NCBI GenBank assembly: GCA_947462335.1
Contig: OX381720.1
Span: 43,259,152-43,323,151 of the forward strand
DNA from: Harmothoe impar
Taxonomy: Eukaryota; Annelida; Polychaeta; Phyllodocida; Polynoidae
Direction: 5' to 3'
DNA: 64,000 bases
Shown here one piece after another: positions 25,988 to 38,700 of this stretch (its first letter is position 1; each line of letters starts with the position of its first letter). Made by a program: the position numbers and the translations under genes. Below the pieces are notes generated by a model. It did not search any database, was not told the DNA's origin, and saw only the letters and a program-made list of their open reading frames with translations.

Positions 25988-26878
25988 CTAATAGTATCGG
26001 TAATTACGAGAGCGAGATGTCTCCCTTGAGTTACCTCTAACATTTCCTAGTGGATGATAAGCTGAACTTGAAGGTCGAGCTGGGCAGTGGCCACTGTAGA
26101 ACTCCGTGCAGGGGGTGGAGATGATATGGCCACTGTTATACTTAGCACGGGGCACAGCAGTTCCAGGGGCACATTGCATCACTCGCGCATACATCCGAGT
26201 AGTGTCATGAACCACCGCAGTTGTAAGTGTATTCCGGTTGTACTCACATACAACGTATTGGCACCGATTTGTGGGGTGAGTCAGGAACTGACCCACCTTC
26301 TTACAGCGCCCATCATGCTTGTTCGAAGCATGCACTTGCTTCGCAGCATGACGCGTGGGGGTATATCTAGAATAGGAACCATATGAGGGTCTACGCGAAC
26401 GGCTTCGATAGTTGGAGGCACTGGATGGTCGACTGCGATAGTAATTCTGGCTTCGCAGGCGGTTACGTGGGTAAACAGACTTTGCTGGGGAGTAATGGGT
26501 ATTGTGGTTGTAGCGGCCATAGCTTGCGGAGGGGTGGAGCACATAACGCCCACCTAAGGAGGCAGGGCAATGTCCTCGGTAGTGTTCAGTACAGGGTACA
26601 CCATGGATGGTGTGGGCACCCCGCTGATACTGCGAGAAGGGCACCGCAGTCCCAGGGGCACAGGCCATCTCACGCGCATACATCTTCTCCTTGAGAAGCC
26701 CATCTTTGCCCGTCCCGAACTCACAAACGACATATTTGCAGCGGTCCTTCGGGTGGGTCAAGAACTCACCCCTCTTCTTGCACCTGGAATCTGGCACATT
26801 GTTGACAAACTCATGTGAGGCTAAAACCCCACTCGCAGCCACCGCCAAGAGGCAGTACACTATAGAGAGGACCCACAT
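25988..26878 (-). CDS. Secreted protein with two divergent chitin-binding (CBM14/peritrophin-like) modules
   Basis: The ATG at 26878 opens a signal peptide (about 20 residues, WVLSIVYCLLAVAASGVLA); an upstream in-frame TTG is not needed. The 296-residue product has two homologous six-Cys modules, about residues 30-106 and 190-268. Each runs C-KK-G-FLTHP-x3-C-x4-C-E, then MYAR-M-CAPGTAVP, then PCTE-Y-GHCPA. Spacing C-x13-C-x4-C and the CAPGT element resemble the type-2 chitin-binding fold, but the third Cys spacing and long loop are atypical. The linker and C-terminus are rich in Arg, Ser and Tyr. A role in cuticle, shell, gut-lining or mucus matrix is inferred, not shown. The gene stands alone; the many + strand frames over it are shadows. 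Confidence 0.8.
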   Translation of the reverse strand: MWVLSIVYCLLAVAASGVLASHEFVNNVPDSRCKKRGEFLTHPKDRCKYVVCEFGTGKDGLLKEKMYAREMACAPGTAVPFSQYQRGAHTIHGVPCTEHYRGHCPASLGGRYVLHPSASYGRYNHNTHYSPAKSVYPRNRLRSQNYYRSRPSSASNYRSRSRRPSYGSYSRYTPTRHAAKQVHASNKHDGRCKKVGQFLTHPTNRCQYVVCEYNRNTLTTAVVHDTTRMYARVMQCAPGTAVPRAKYNSGHIISTPCTEFYSGHCPARPSSSAYHPLGNVRGNSRETSRSRNYRYY

Positions 26879-27840
26879 TTGGATCTTCAATGTCCAAGCT
26901 ACTATGTCCTACCAAGCTGGCTGCTGGTTAATATCAATAGACACCCCTCACTAGATCAGCAGATCAGCACACTTGAACAGACAACTGGAAATGCTGAAGA
27001 TGAGGTGTCCAGATAACCACAATCCATAGGGAGACTGTCCAGCTGTAAGGTATCCCAGAGTGTCCTCAGCTACTCCTATGACTATGTCCCCTACTGCACA
27101 CAGGGCTCCTGTGTGGGCCTGCCTCACCTGAGATGAGTGGTGGATCTGTTTCCATGGCAACCACCAATGGATGGATCCTCTATACATGCAGGTATATAGC
27201 CTCCGGTGGGATGCAGGGAATGTACTATAGGGGGCTGCCTTCTGGTGATGATTTGGTGAAACACTCTCCATACAGGCCTGCCCTTCGGTATGTGGTATAA
27301 TATATCCATATATTTTCTGGTAGCCTAGAACAAAGGTAACATCCCAGTGAAAATGCTATTAGCTGACAATGTGTGTCTCTTCCTCCGAATGTAACAGATA
27401 GAATATGAATATGTCCGTCCAAAATGTGAGCATGAGTTTAAATGAGCCACTGTACAGGTGAGCCATTCTATGCCAACTGAGATTGCTGTAGCAGGATTCT
27501 TTTTTGATAGCATACTTACCAATAAAACAGAGAGAGATATGTGTTTAGTGGGATATATGGGCAGGGGAGGGGAGAGTAGACACCTGTAGGGACAGACACA
27601 TCCTCAGGGTATGACATTATACTAATTAACTGTCACGTAATGGCTGTTCCGTGTTTAATGTTCCACCTCTACATACATGTTCCCATTACTGCAGTATAAG
27701 TTGTCCTTGGCAGTTTTAGAGGATTCAAAAAAGTTGTTAATAACTCCTGTATATTGCCGGAAAAGCGATGCGAGAATACTGGTCGGTCAAGGCTATATTA
27801 TTACAACAATGCAATTTAATACCACTGTGTAATTTCTAAA
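26879..27840. other. Upstream region of the secreted-protein gene; no further gene
   Basis: Minus-strand open frames at 26951-27522 lack recognisable domains. The promoter of the secreted-protein gene should lie here, but no clear TATA box was identified. Confidence 0.4.
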
Positions 27841-27842
27841 TG

Positions 27843-27848
27843 TTTATT
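27843..27848 (-). terminator. Relic polyadenylation signal of gene B
   Basis: AATAAA on the minus strand, about 515 bp after the gene B stop. The surrounding sequence (gaccatttccttattcgaa, gcctataatgtgg-aatcca) aligns with the 3' flank of gene A at about 35360-35420, which has its own AATAAA at 35298-35303. Confidence 0.45.
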
Positions 27849-29059
27849 TTAATGCCATCCCTTACAATTCATTTGAATAAACATGTTATAAAATATTATG
27901 TAAACATTCATGTAAGTGTCCATGCTTTATGAAGTAGAATAAAAAACATTAATGTATTACACACAGATTGAAATGACCATTTCCTTATTCGAAATTTTTG
28001 CCTATAATGTGGTAATCCATGAGGAAATTTATCATGTCACAGTATCACAGCTATTCGGAATATATTAGTATACTAAACTACACTATTATAGATACAAAAG
28101 ACTGACTCAATGTCAAAACAAAAGAGGTATATCTAATGTACTTTCACAATTTTGATAACACCTTGAGCCAAAGAAGAGATCCAAGACTACTTTGCAACCA
28201 AATACAAGTGTCATTTACTATATATACCATAAATATATCTCGACTTTTAAACATAGATTAGCCTCAATGTTACTAGATTTTTAGTGTAACCCTGACAGAC
28301 TCTAATAGACCATACTGGCTGTACCAATATAACACCTAGATTACCATTTGCCCTGTGGTATCATGCTGCTGCTGAGAACATGCCCACTATCGCATTAGCC
28401 ACTGCTGGTACATGGGTGAACATATCCACCAGTGTGATCACCCCTACCAGGGAGGAACTCAGGATACACATAGTGGTCCCTATTACGTCTGCACTCTGAG
28501 CCTCCACTGGAACTTCTTCTGGTGTCTCTGGCGGATCTCCAGCTGTAGAAAATAGAGGAAGAGATGATTAATTGAATAGTGTAAGTACTTTTTATACCAG
28601 ATAGACAAAAAATCATGTTCTAGATGAAAAGGCTGGCTGACAATTAGTTTTACATGCAATGGTCTAGTTTCCCTTCATCAGGTTTGCTCATATGATTCTC
28701 AATGTATCTAAGCTATTACCTTATAAAGAGTGGCTGATGGTCTAACTAGAGAGAGAGTTTAAGAGAATTAGGTGACTGTCTATAGGAATTTCAAATTCCA
28801 ATACTCCTGCGTATTCACAATACATTCTAGATGCCCTCAGTATATCACTGTAGATTAAGTATTAATAACTAACATGTTGTGTTAAAGAGTATGTTGCTTA
28901 CAACAGTTGGTGATGGGTGGTTGCCAGGTCCCATCTACCTCACATGTTGCTGTGGTTGTGGTGTTGTCATAGGGACAGGTGTAGCCCAAGTCTGTTCCTA
29001 CACCCCGAGATGTGGTGTTCACCTCCACACCCTCCCATGTAGGTGGGGCACTGCATGTC

Positions 29060-29165
29060 ACAGCTGTAAGATAAATACAAAGGGAATTCACATCTTATAG
29101 CTGTAAGATAAATACACAGGCTATTCACATATTATAGCTGTAAGATAAGTACATAAGTTATTCAT
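29060..29165. repeat. Intronic minisatellite containing the sushi 9 splice acceptor (gene B)
   Basis: About three units of roughly 45 bp, each with AGCTGTAAGATAA-TACA (minus strand: TTATCTTACAGCT). The first unit overlaps the real acceptor CTTACAG|CTG at 29064. The same array, with four or five units, is present at 36470-36645 in gene A, so it predates the duplication. Confidence 0.7.
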
Positions 29166-31247
29166 CTTGCACACCACAGTTCTTGCAAGCATCTGGAATG
29201 CTCACTACATAATGTGATGTTATCAAAATATTTCTTGGAACAGTCACTTATCTGCTTAATAACAGTATACCTGGTGTAGTTAAACTAGTCAATATTACTG
29301 GCTATTTGGATATAGTATTTCTCTTCTCTTCAGAAAATGCTGCTGATATCTTATTCTGTCTAGTAGATTATATAACAAGTACATTCATAGAATAGTGAAC
29401 ATTAATCCACAGATTATTCGAGCTACACTGTCTTTACCTAATCTATGATAAATCTGCATATTGTTCTTCTCTATTGACCAATGATTCATAATACTAAGTG
29501 TATTTATTTGTGCTTACGTCTGCAATGGTTTGGCTGTGCTGACCACTGTCCAGTCTCATCACATGTGATGTTATACCCTGTGGTATGGTTAGGAAACCAG
29601 TAGCCAGTCAGACAGGCGTAGGACACCTGGGTCAGATAACTAGAGCTGCCACCTAGCGTCTGGACACTGAAGTCCACATCAGGGGCTGGGGGACACTGTA
29701 CAGCTGGCAAATATATACAGAAGCATATTTCTCTTTAAATATTTTGGTAAAAACGGCCCGTAAGCATTTTCATCCTTAAATCCTTCAGAAAAATCATGTG
29801 AAATTGAACAGGATTGGTAATCCTAGCATTTTCAAAGATTTAACTTAGACCTTTACCAAAGGTAACAATTATTATCTAGGATATTTAAATGTCTCGGTTT
29901 AATGACTCTACAGCTTCCCTCAAGTGAGTGTTTGATATGGAACTCTTGAATTTCAGTTTGAGAGTTACATGTTGTACTTACGTTCACAAAGGTTTGCCCT
30001 GAAGGCTGGGCTCCAGGTCCCATTTCCACAGGTCAGTTCATGCACATGCTTTCCATTGCCTAGGATGTAGCCCAGATGACATGTGACATTGACGCTGGTC
30101 CCTGACATGACCTCAGCATTCCCGGATGTAACAGTAGCATTCTGTTCCACAAGTGCTGGGCATAATATGCCTGAAAACAAAGAAATGCCATTTTTGGGGT
30201 ATACTGCTATTTGATCTGACCTCATGCATATGGTATATATCATTGCTCTACAGGAATAAAAATATCCCCATAGGGTTGATACTTCATGAGTCAATATATC
30301 ATTGATTAATACAATGGCCATTCCTTAGATAGAGAACATCAGACACTATACAATTTCATGTTCAATTCAATTCAATTTTAGGCTGTAAAAGATGGGTACA
30401 TATATATAGGGCCTGTTTTATGTTAATGTACAGAACATATATTTACTGCATACAACAGACAGATATATAACATATTCCCATGCTTCAGATGTAAATATCA
30501 GGTCATAATAACTGTTATAAGTATGTAATATTATTAGGCTACTCCCACCCCCATGTCATCATGCAAATGTCCTCCACCTATTATGTAACTTCTGATTTAA
30601 TATCAAATTATAAGATAAGAATGGAGTCCAGAGATGGACCAATAAGTATTTACCAATGTGTAAGGAATAGTCAACAGACAAAATACAAGGTAGGTTTATT
30701 CAGTAAACAAACATACGTATACAGGAGGCATTGAGCGGGGTCCACTGCTTTGACTCGAGACAGGTTGTCTGTTGTGACATCATTACATCGTGATGTTGGT
30801 AATTTTGCATCACAGCTATACTTCACAGTGGTGTTGACATCTGTGCTGATTGTGCTAGGTGATGCATGTGAAAATGTAGGCACCAGCCCACACCGGGTAG
30901 CTGATATAATGACAAGAATGCAATTTAAGGGAGAACATGAGCATGCAGATACACAGGGTTGAATGGAGTGGGAGAGACTGGTAATTGGGACTGAATAGAG
31001 AAGTATGTAATATGCAAGGAGGTAGGCAGCAGGTAGGGGAGTAGGTAAGGAGAGAGAAACGCATGTGAGGAGGTAGCTAAGCAATGTGGGCCGTAAAGTA
31101 CATGTATATACATATATTTAAGTAGATCACTGTGGTAAATGAGACATGTGAGCAAATTGAATTGCCAGGTAAATTATAGCTTATTACAATCTTGTGAGTA
31201 TCAGAGAATTAGGTCCATTAGCTGCTAGATATAATGTCACACAATGT

Positions 31248-31248
<1 letters not shown>

Positions 31249-31317
<69 letters not shown>
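31249..31317. repeat. (TA)n microsatellite touching the sushi 5 donor of gene B
   Basis: About 67 bp of perfect TA dinucleotide directly downstream (minus strand) of the donor G|GTGATATA at 31320. Gene A has G|GTGAGATG at the equal position (40498) and no TA array, so the expansion came after duplication or was lost in A. Confidence 0.9.
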
Positions 31318-31320
<3 letters not shown>

Positions 31321-33984
31321 CCAGACAGTCCTGGTAGACTGTGTCCCAGGTGCCATTATGTTGACATGTGACGGTCGTGTTAGTCTGTCCATCATATAGA
31401 CGTAGACCAGGAGAACATGAAACTTTCATTGTCGATGTCACAGGCATTGACAAAAGCTCTCTTACCTGACATACCTGAGTTTCCCCTGTACCATGGGGTA
31501 TGGTGGGCAGTGGATAGCTGATGGAATGTGAAGGACAAGATGTTATGAGTAAAGCTGATTGCTGGCTAATGACAACTCTTCAAAGAGCACATCAGTCCAT
31601 ATCTGTGACTTCATTCAAGTGGCTTACATTCCAACAAAACTATTCTGAGCTTTTGTCTGATGATTTACAATAACTATTTAAGTTCCTATTCAAATGCTAA
31701 GCTCATATAAAATTGGCCATTTTAACAAGAAGTGCAGTTATTGTGATTTGTTCTTAAGCTTGTTTGAACACTCCAACTGCTCATTTGCTATTATACAGGA
31801 ACAGCAGTTGTTTTAGCAGTGCAATTGATTGAGATGTTTCCTGGTGGCCAATATGCCTTTATATCAGGGATATAAACACAAACTAAGAACATACGTTGGC
31901 AATTTGTGAGAGTGTCATTCCAGTTAGGGGGGTTCCCCAGCATGCAGGTGAGCTTCTTATGGGTGCTACCATCTGGGAAGGTGTGCCCTGGGTGGCACCT
32001 GGTGGTCACGTGGGTGTCCACATGCAGCTCCAGGGTGGACAGGGAGGCATTAACAGGAGTGCCCAAGGTGGGGCAAATCCGGGCTGTGGTAGAGAAGAGG
32101 TATACAGATATTAGACATGGCTCATCCAAGTACTGTTGCCACAGTGTTGACTTTCTTTGATATTCCAATTTGTAGAGGAAATAGTTAAAACATTTTAGGA
32201 ATTGTCTCTGTCCTAAATGTTGTTACAGAGAGCCGCACAACAGTCTCAGAGTGTCCCAGGCTGGGATGTGTATTGTGACACCCAGAGCGCCTGTGGTGAC
32301 CGGGACACTGAGAAAAGGAGAGGTACAGGGCCCCAGTGTAGGTTATATAACAGGCTGACATAAGAGATGAGAACGATAGGCTGCTGTTGTGCTCTGCACT
32401 GGTTACATACTTTTAAAGTTAACAGACAGGTACAGGATTCATCAGCGAAAGTATCCAAGCACTGTCTGTGATAGCTAGCAATCCCAATTTGAGCATTTGA
32501 TCCAGTTTATTTGCGTTTTATTGCAGTTTATTTATGTATAGATTAACTTTTTTTGCTAGTTTATTTGTCATAATGATCAAATTAGATTATTTCCTACAAA
32601 TCCTCAGCCAGATGTATGGTTATGAGTGGCCTTGGTAGCATAGCTACCTGTTACCAAATATACATAATTATCTAGTAAATATTGACACGTGCACAGTTTG
32701 GCATGTTCATACCCATTAGTGTCCATTCAGTGTATATCCGCAGCCAATTATTAGTGGACTAATTGAGGATTAATGGGTATCCTAAAGGAATGCTTATCAT
32801 ATATATTACAGCTCACATGCCATATGTACCTACACTGAACCTAAATAAGAAAGGGAATACAGACAGAGTGTGTGTAGAGACTACCATATTTATACAACCA
32901 AGTCATGATTTCTTTTGTTGGTCTTCTTGAAATCTATATGTATTAAATCCTCACCTACACACTCCTTATACAGTGTATATCCTATCCACTGTCCTCTGGT
33001 ATTACATTTGCTTGGTGCAGTCCATTCATGAGGCGGTATCCATTGGTGCAGTTCACCCAAACCTTGTCACCTGCACTTGTGCTGGCAGAAACAACTGCAC
33101 GGTTTGTGGATTTTCCCAACCGTGGGCACTCCAGAGCTTGTGCTGTGAAAGGAAGACATTTGGACACATAATTTAATTAACTCTTTAAGGATAGAATGAG
33201 GCCTCAAGGTTCCTGTTAATTTGTTGGCATAATTCACCAACACAAGTGACTCATAGACGTTGTCTATAATGCTCTATACCATTGGCGTAATTCAGCACTG
33301 TAATTTGTAATTTGTAATGGAAGACTTGGACCATGCAACTTCTCTCCTTAGCTAACATAAGTAGTATAGGTTTTTAAGATGATAGAGGTAAAACGTAGTC
33401 TATAACAAAGACAATTTGAATGAGCTCCCAATCGGTAAGGGACGAAAGAATTTCCAAATATTGGGTGGTTTTCTCTCATTATCATAAGATCCTTGTTTTT
33501 AGATTCAAACAAGAATGACTTAATGTGACGAAAAAACGTAATTATTTTGACTCACTTTGACATTGAGGTATCTGCCCGCTCCACTCCCCAGCACTGGTAC
33601 ACATGAGAGTGGTGGAGGTGACCTGCCTGTCTGGGATCCAGTACCCTGGAGCACACTCCACCAGCAGGTAGGCACCCATAACCTAACCCTCCAGCCAGAC
33701 TGTCTGCTGATCAGTGTTCCAGGCCCCACCAATCTCTACCAGCTCTGGGCACAGCACCAACACAGGGTCAGGATAGATCTGCACATAGGCATCCTGCAGG
33801 ATGGAGGCTTGTGGGTTAATGGGCGTTGCCATAGTAGGGGAGGTTGGGGGAGCTGTGGTATGGGGAACTGTAGAAGTAGCTCGTGTGGTTGCAATGGCTT
33901 GAATTTTTCTGGATGCGTATATATACCACTTGCATATCCAGCCAAGTCCCTCGGCCCATATGTGTGTCCCACCACATCCCTCAG

Positions 33985-34490
33985 ACAAGGCCCATCTCCA
34001 TGCTGAGTATTCTTCCCTCCACATCAAACACCAAGGTAATAAGCTTCTGGAAACAAGGGGCCTGAAGTACAGCAGGTCATACCAGGTGCACATAACTGCT
34101 TAGGTATGCAGCTACAGAATTGCATGCCATATACCAAAAATATGTGCAATGAATGGAAGGGAACCATGAAAGGCTTTGTTGAGGTCCATGTATGGGCAAT
34201 TATTATTGCTTACACTAACTCTGCATCAGTAACATGTCGACTTTCAATAACAAGCACTTTGCCCCTTCTGGTTTCTATAGGACCGGAAGTGCGTATTGAG
34301 TAGTTGACAATGCACCATAATGATACAGGCCTAGCAATACCGGAAGTGGCCACATGTTCCTTGGTGACTTGAGAGTTGTGTGCAGTGATTATCAATGAAG
34401 TGTAATTGACAAAGGTACTAACGGGAGGCAAGGACAAAGCATTTCACACATGCTTGCAATAGCATGTGGGACATATAGACACATTGATAC
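33985..34490. repeat. 5' flank of gene B, homologous to 56875-58000
   Basis: Stretches such as ccatgctgag-attcttccct, ggcttctggaaaca, aggaccgga-gtg-atattga and ccggaag match 56877-56952 and 57827-57990 in the same order and orientation. This marks the upstream edge of the duplication unit. The mucin remnant of gene B ends only about 70 bp away (near 33912), so one deletion removed everything between the 5' flank and the mucin tail. Confidence 0.75.
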
Positions 34491-34620
34491 CTTGAATCAC
34501 TAGCATATATGGTTGAATGCTCGGGTGAATATGTGTGCCATTACAGACCAGGACAGAATCTCTTCTGTGGTGGTTCTAGTTGGTATATTGATTGAATTTT
34601 CCTGGTACCCATTCCGTCTT

Positions 34621-34955
34621 ATGGCTGTGTCTCACGACCTTGAGCCAATGTTTTTGTCTCTGACTGGGTGTCGTCTCTGACCAGGTGCCGTCTCTGACCG
34701 GGTGCCGTCTCTGACCGGATGTCAATTTGGGAGTTTAGTTATGTTCTACCAACAGCAGGAGGCTAATAATAATTACATAAGAGCTGCCATAACGTTTTTA
34801 CATATCCTTATATATATGAGTATAGGTTAACGTTTAAAAAAACGTTTTTCTGACAACAGGTCAGAGACGGCACCCGGTCAGAGACGGCACCTGGTCAGAG
34901 ACGGCACCCGGTCAGAGACAAAAACATTGGCTCAAGGTCGTGAGACACAGCCTTA
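34621..34955. mobile_element. Foldback MITE with GGCTGTGTCTC ends and 17-bp GTCTCTGACCGGGTGCC arrays
   Basis: Left end ggctgtgtctcacgacc (from 34623) pairs with ggtcgtgagacacagcc (to about 34953). Each arm carries four 17-bp units of the form GTCTCTGACCGGGTGCC, inverted between arms. TA dinucleotides flank both ends, as in Tc1/mariner-type insertions. Same family as 12137-12434. It separates gene B from gene A. Confidence 0.85.
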
Positions 34956-35297
34956 TACCAATAAAATACTGCAGCATAGCTGCGTTAGGGACAGAAAGAA
35001 CGGTGTAAACTAGTAGCGAAATTAACGAATTTTCACATGTAACAAAATTAATAACGCAAAGTATTTGCAGCTTTAAATAATGTGTAATGTGTATACAGTG
35101 ATGTATCTAAACCGTACATACCAAAGTATGTGCCTCCTTGCTGATAAACCTACATGTGTGTATACATACTAATTTATAGAAGTTATTTCCTGAGGTATAT
35201 TCTACACAGAATGGTTATTCTATAGCTAAACACATATCCGATACCCTATTACCCAGCTACTAAAGACCACCATACCGTTGTACTTGTTCAGTGAATA

Positions 35298-35303
35298 TTT
35301 ATT
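35298..35303 (-). terminator. Candidate polyadenylation signal of gene A
   Basis: Minus-strand AATAAA about 480 bp past the gene A stop (35786). No gene lies between. Confidence 0.45.
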
Positions 35304-35785
35304 GAACTCCACCCTTAGATATTATATAAGTATAAACTCATTAAAGTATCACACAAATATTGAATTGACCAGTTACTTATTAGCTACTTTTGCCTATAAA
35401 GTGGCAATCCACAAGTAAATGTACTAAAAATCTAAATTGGAGTAATAATATGTGTAACTATCGCAAATAATACGATTACATAGCACAGCATCACAGATAC
35501 ATGTATTGGTATATTTAATAAAATAATCACACTGGGTATCTAAGTACATACAAATGGTTCAAGAATGCAGTGTACTAAATTAACTCATCTTCATAATAGA
35601 TGAGGCAGGTATAATGATGTTTCACAATTATATCAAACACCATGACAACCATATATTCCATTCTAATGACCATTGCGTCTTTCGAACAGCTCGATCACCC
35701 GTTGACAGTTTTTGCACCTAAACTTCTTATTTGGAGAATCCGATGCTCCTTGTTGGTAATCCGTAGAAAAGAGCATGCCATACTC

Positions 35786-38700
35786 TTAGGCTGCTGCTGA
35801 GAAGATGCCCATTAACACATTAGCCACTGCTGGTACATGGGTGAGTACGTCCACCAGTACAACCACACCAATCAGGGAGGAACTCAAGACACACATAGTG
35901 GTCCCTATCACATCGGCACTCTGAGCCTCCACTGGAATTTCTTCTGGTGTCTCTGTAGGATCTGAAGCTGTAAAAGATAAATGACAGACGGTTAATTAGA
36001 CTGTGTGCATGCTATTTACCAGAGGGACAAGATGTCCTAGATCATAGCAGATGTTCTAAATTCTGCCTGGAAAATAGTCTCACACATGTTTCTCTAGTTT
36101 TCTTTTATTGGGGGCAGAATTCTGATTAAGATTTGGGATATTCTCATAGAATCAACAGTTTACACTCACCCTCAGATGGATGTAGGTGATCAACTACCCC
36201 GGTACATTCACAACCGATGGGTTCATAGAATTCAATCTGTGTTGTATCTAAGTTAAAAGGCACTGCATGGTGAGTGCCTGTACCATTGTATATTAGTTAA
36301 GAGGTTGCTTACTACAGTTGGTGATCGGGGGTTGCCAGGTCCCATCTACCTCACATGTTGCTGTGGCTGTGGTGTTGTCATAGGGACAGGTGTATTCCAG
36401 TTCTGTACCTACACTCCGGGATGTTGTGTTCACCTCCACACCCTCCCATGTAGGTAGGGCATTGCATGTCACAGCTGTAAGATAAGTACACAGGATATTT
36501 ACATGGTATAGTTGTAAGATAAACAGAGGCTATTTACATTTCACAGCTGTAAGATAAGTACAGAAGTTATGTACATGTCCCAGCTCCAAGACAGAAGTTA
36601 TCTACATCTCACAGCTGTAAAATAAGTACACAACTTATGCACATCATAATGTTTGTATAATTGCAATGCTGAAGTGCAGATATAATTTGTCAGAAAACCA
36701 TCTGCTTTTGAATATTGTGCATCTTTATAAGCTCATTACATTTGCTGTTTCTTTGGACCATCACTTTCCAACAGTGACTGTCCAGTGAAACTAGTCAAAA
36801 CAATATATGACCCAGACTTGTCATAATTAAAGTTTCTTTGAGGCATTTCTTTTTGGACTAGAAAGAACCCTCAATTTTCAAGATTTTGGAGACAATTTAA
36901 CTTACCAAAATGCCATTTATATAATTTCATAAGCTTCCAGTGCTTATTTTGTCAAATATGATTTTGTTTTATTTCATCGACCAATAATTCTCATTTCTAA
37001 GTGTATCAATCAGTTCTTACGCCTGCAGTCGTCCGGTTCTGTTGACCACTGTCCAGTCTCATCACATGTGATGTTATACCATGTGGTATGGTCAGGGAAC
37101 CAGTAGCCAGTCAGACAGGTGTAGGACACCTGGGTCTGGTAACTAGTACTGCCACCTAGTGTCTGGACACTGAAGTCCACATCAGGGGCTGGGGGACACT
37201 GAACAGCTGGCAAAATATAATATACAACTATTTCTAAATACATTTTGGAGGAGCATGACTTATTAGAACTATAATGGCATGAAGGTAAATGCTTGTTGGG
37301 AGGTTTTAGACTCCTCCGTCCTCAAATCCCAACTTTGCATGCATCATAATCACATAAAATTATTTTCAACTACTAGTATTTACTGCCATTGATAGCATAC
37401 AAGTATATATCCTCTAGCCTTTGTTTCTAATAGCTATGGTTAATTCTAGCTTTATACCAATGCTGAGGAAGTCTTTTTGATTGATACAAATGCATACAAT
37501 TTACCTCCTCAAAGGTTTGGCCAAATAATATGTAAATGACGTATTATCATTGGATCTACCTTTTGGCGAGAATTAACTGATCTAAAGGGCTGGGGAAACA
37601 ATCTAGAACATGTCTGCATTATTACACTTGATAAAATAAACTCCAGACACTAACAACACAGCCCTGCCTTTGGGCTATATTACTTAATATATGTCACTGT
37701 CAACACTTATGTCACTGATTTCCTGTTTTTCCCTATGGCCAAAGGCTGCTACATATGGACTCCAGTGCAACCAGAGATGAAACTGAGTTACAATGGGAGT
37801 CCAGGCTATAGAAAGAGGGCTAGATCTCCCCTTGGCACCTTTTTCACACTCCCTTCTAATGGCTCTGACTCATTTTTAATTAAATCAAACAGAATCCAGG
37901 TCAGCTGAGGTGAATGAATGGTCTGGACACCCCAAGAGAGTCCTGGTATGCCGAAGGGAGTCAGTATACAAGAGACAAATAGGAAACACACTAGGTGGCA
38001 CAATAGTAGAAATACCATAGTGCCATCTAGCATATATATTTAGAAGTCATCTGACACCATTTTAAATCAGATTCAAGGTCCTTGACTCCATGTGATATCA
38101 ATTTTATGGATTCAATGTCAGTTGACTGAGTTGTTAAATGCATAAGGGAGTCAAACAGTTGGTTATGATTAGTTCCACTAGCTTGCAGCACTATACTTAG
38201 TTAATATCGTATTAATCTCTATGCTCGGAAATTACCAATGTGACTCCCTATTCCAAAGGAGCTATACTCCAATGATCCTGGCTCAATGACTCTTACATTT
38301 GAAGTCACTGTGGTAGTGCCCCCCTTCATAAAGAGAGGCAGAAGGAGGGGTCATGTGGAGGCAAGCCAAGACCCCCTTTTGACTCTTCTGTGTGTGTGCA
38401 TGCATGGGTAGACCTAGGGTTGGTGTTGACCTATAATGTTCCATGCATTTCACCCTTACGTCGGAGTGTGTATTGATCTGTTGCTGTCACTGATTGACTA
38501 GTGTTTCCTATTAACATATATTTCTAAGGCAATATTCATTTAGCCATGCATTTGATGCTGTTTACAAAAGTTCCAGTCTATATCCTAGGCAAGGGACTGT
38601 AAACTGGATAGGATAGTATCTCAATTTAGTACAATGGTATAGTTTTGATTCTGAATGTAGAACAACTATTGTATGTTATACCTGAAACTTATATTTGTGT

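Larger units (their letters stand above)
28361..34000 (-). pseudogene. Gene B: truncated, decaying tandem copy of the sushi/mucin gene A
   Basis: Exon homologues, 5' to 3': mucin remnant plus sushi 1 (about 33551-33912), sushi 2 (about 32955-33156), sushi 4 (31895-32083), sushi 5 (31321-31517), sushi 6 (30717-30900), sushi 7 (29982-30170), sushi 8 (29518-29703), sushi 9 (28902-29063), C-terminal exon (28361-28542). Sushi 3 and everything upstream of the mucin end are missing. Damage: sushi 1 has in-frame TAG where gene A has CGG (about 33684-33689); sushi 2 has a 7-bp deletion, then a 9-bp insertion; sushi 5 has a 5-bp net shift with a TAA; sushi 6 has a +1 shift. Sushi 4, 7, 8, 9 and the C-terminal exon are intact, with phase-1 junctions. 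A short transcript from an internal promoter cannot be excluded, but no signal peptide is left. Confidence 0.85.

Noticed and set aside
26087..26954. Plus-strand frames of 82-103 codons over the secreted-protein gene
   Set aside because: Shadows of the minus-strand coding frame; they have no domain and include His/Arg-rich low-complexity text typical of antisense translation.
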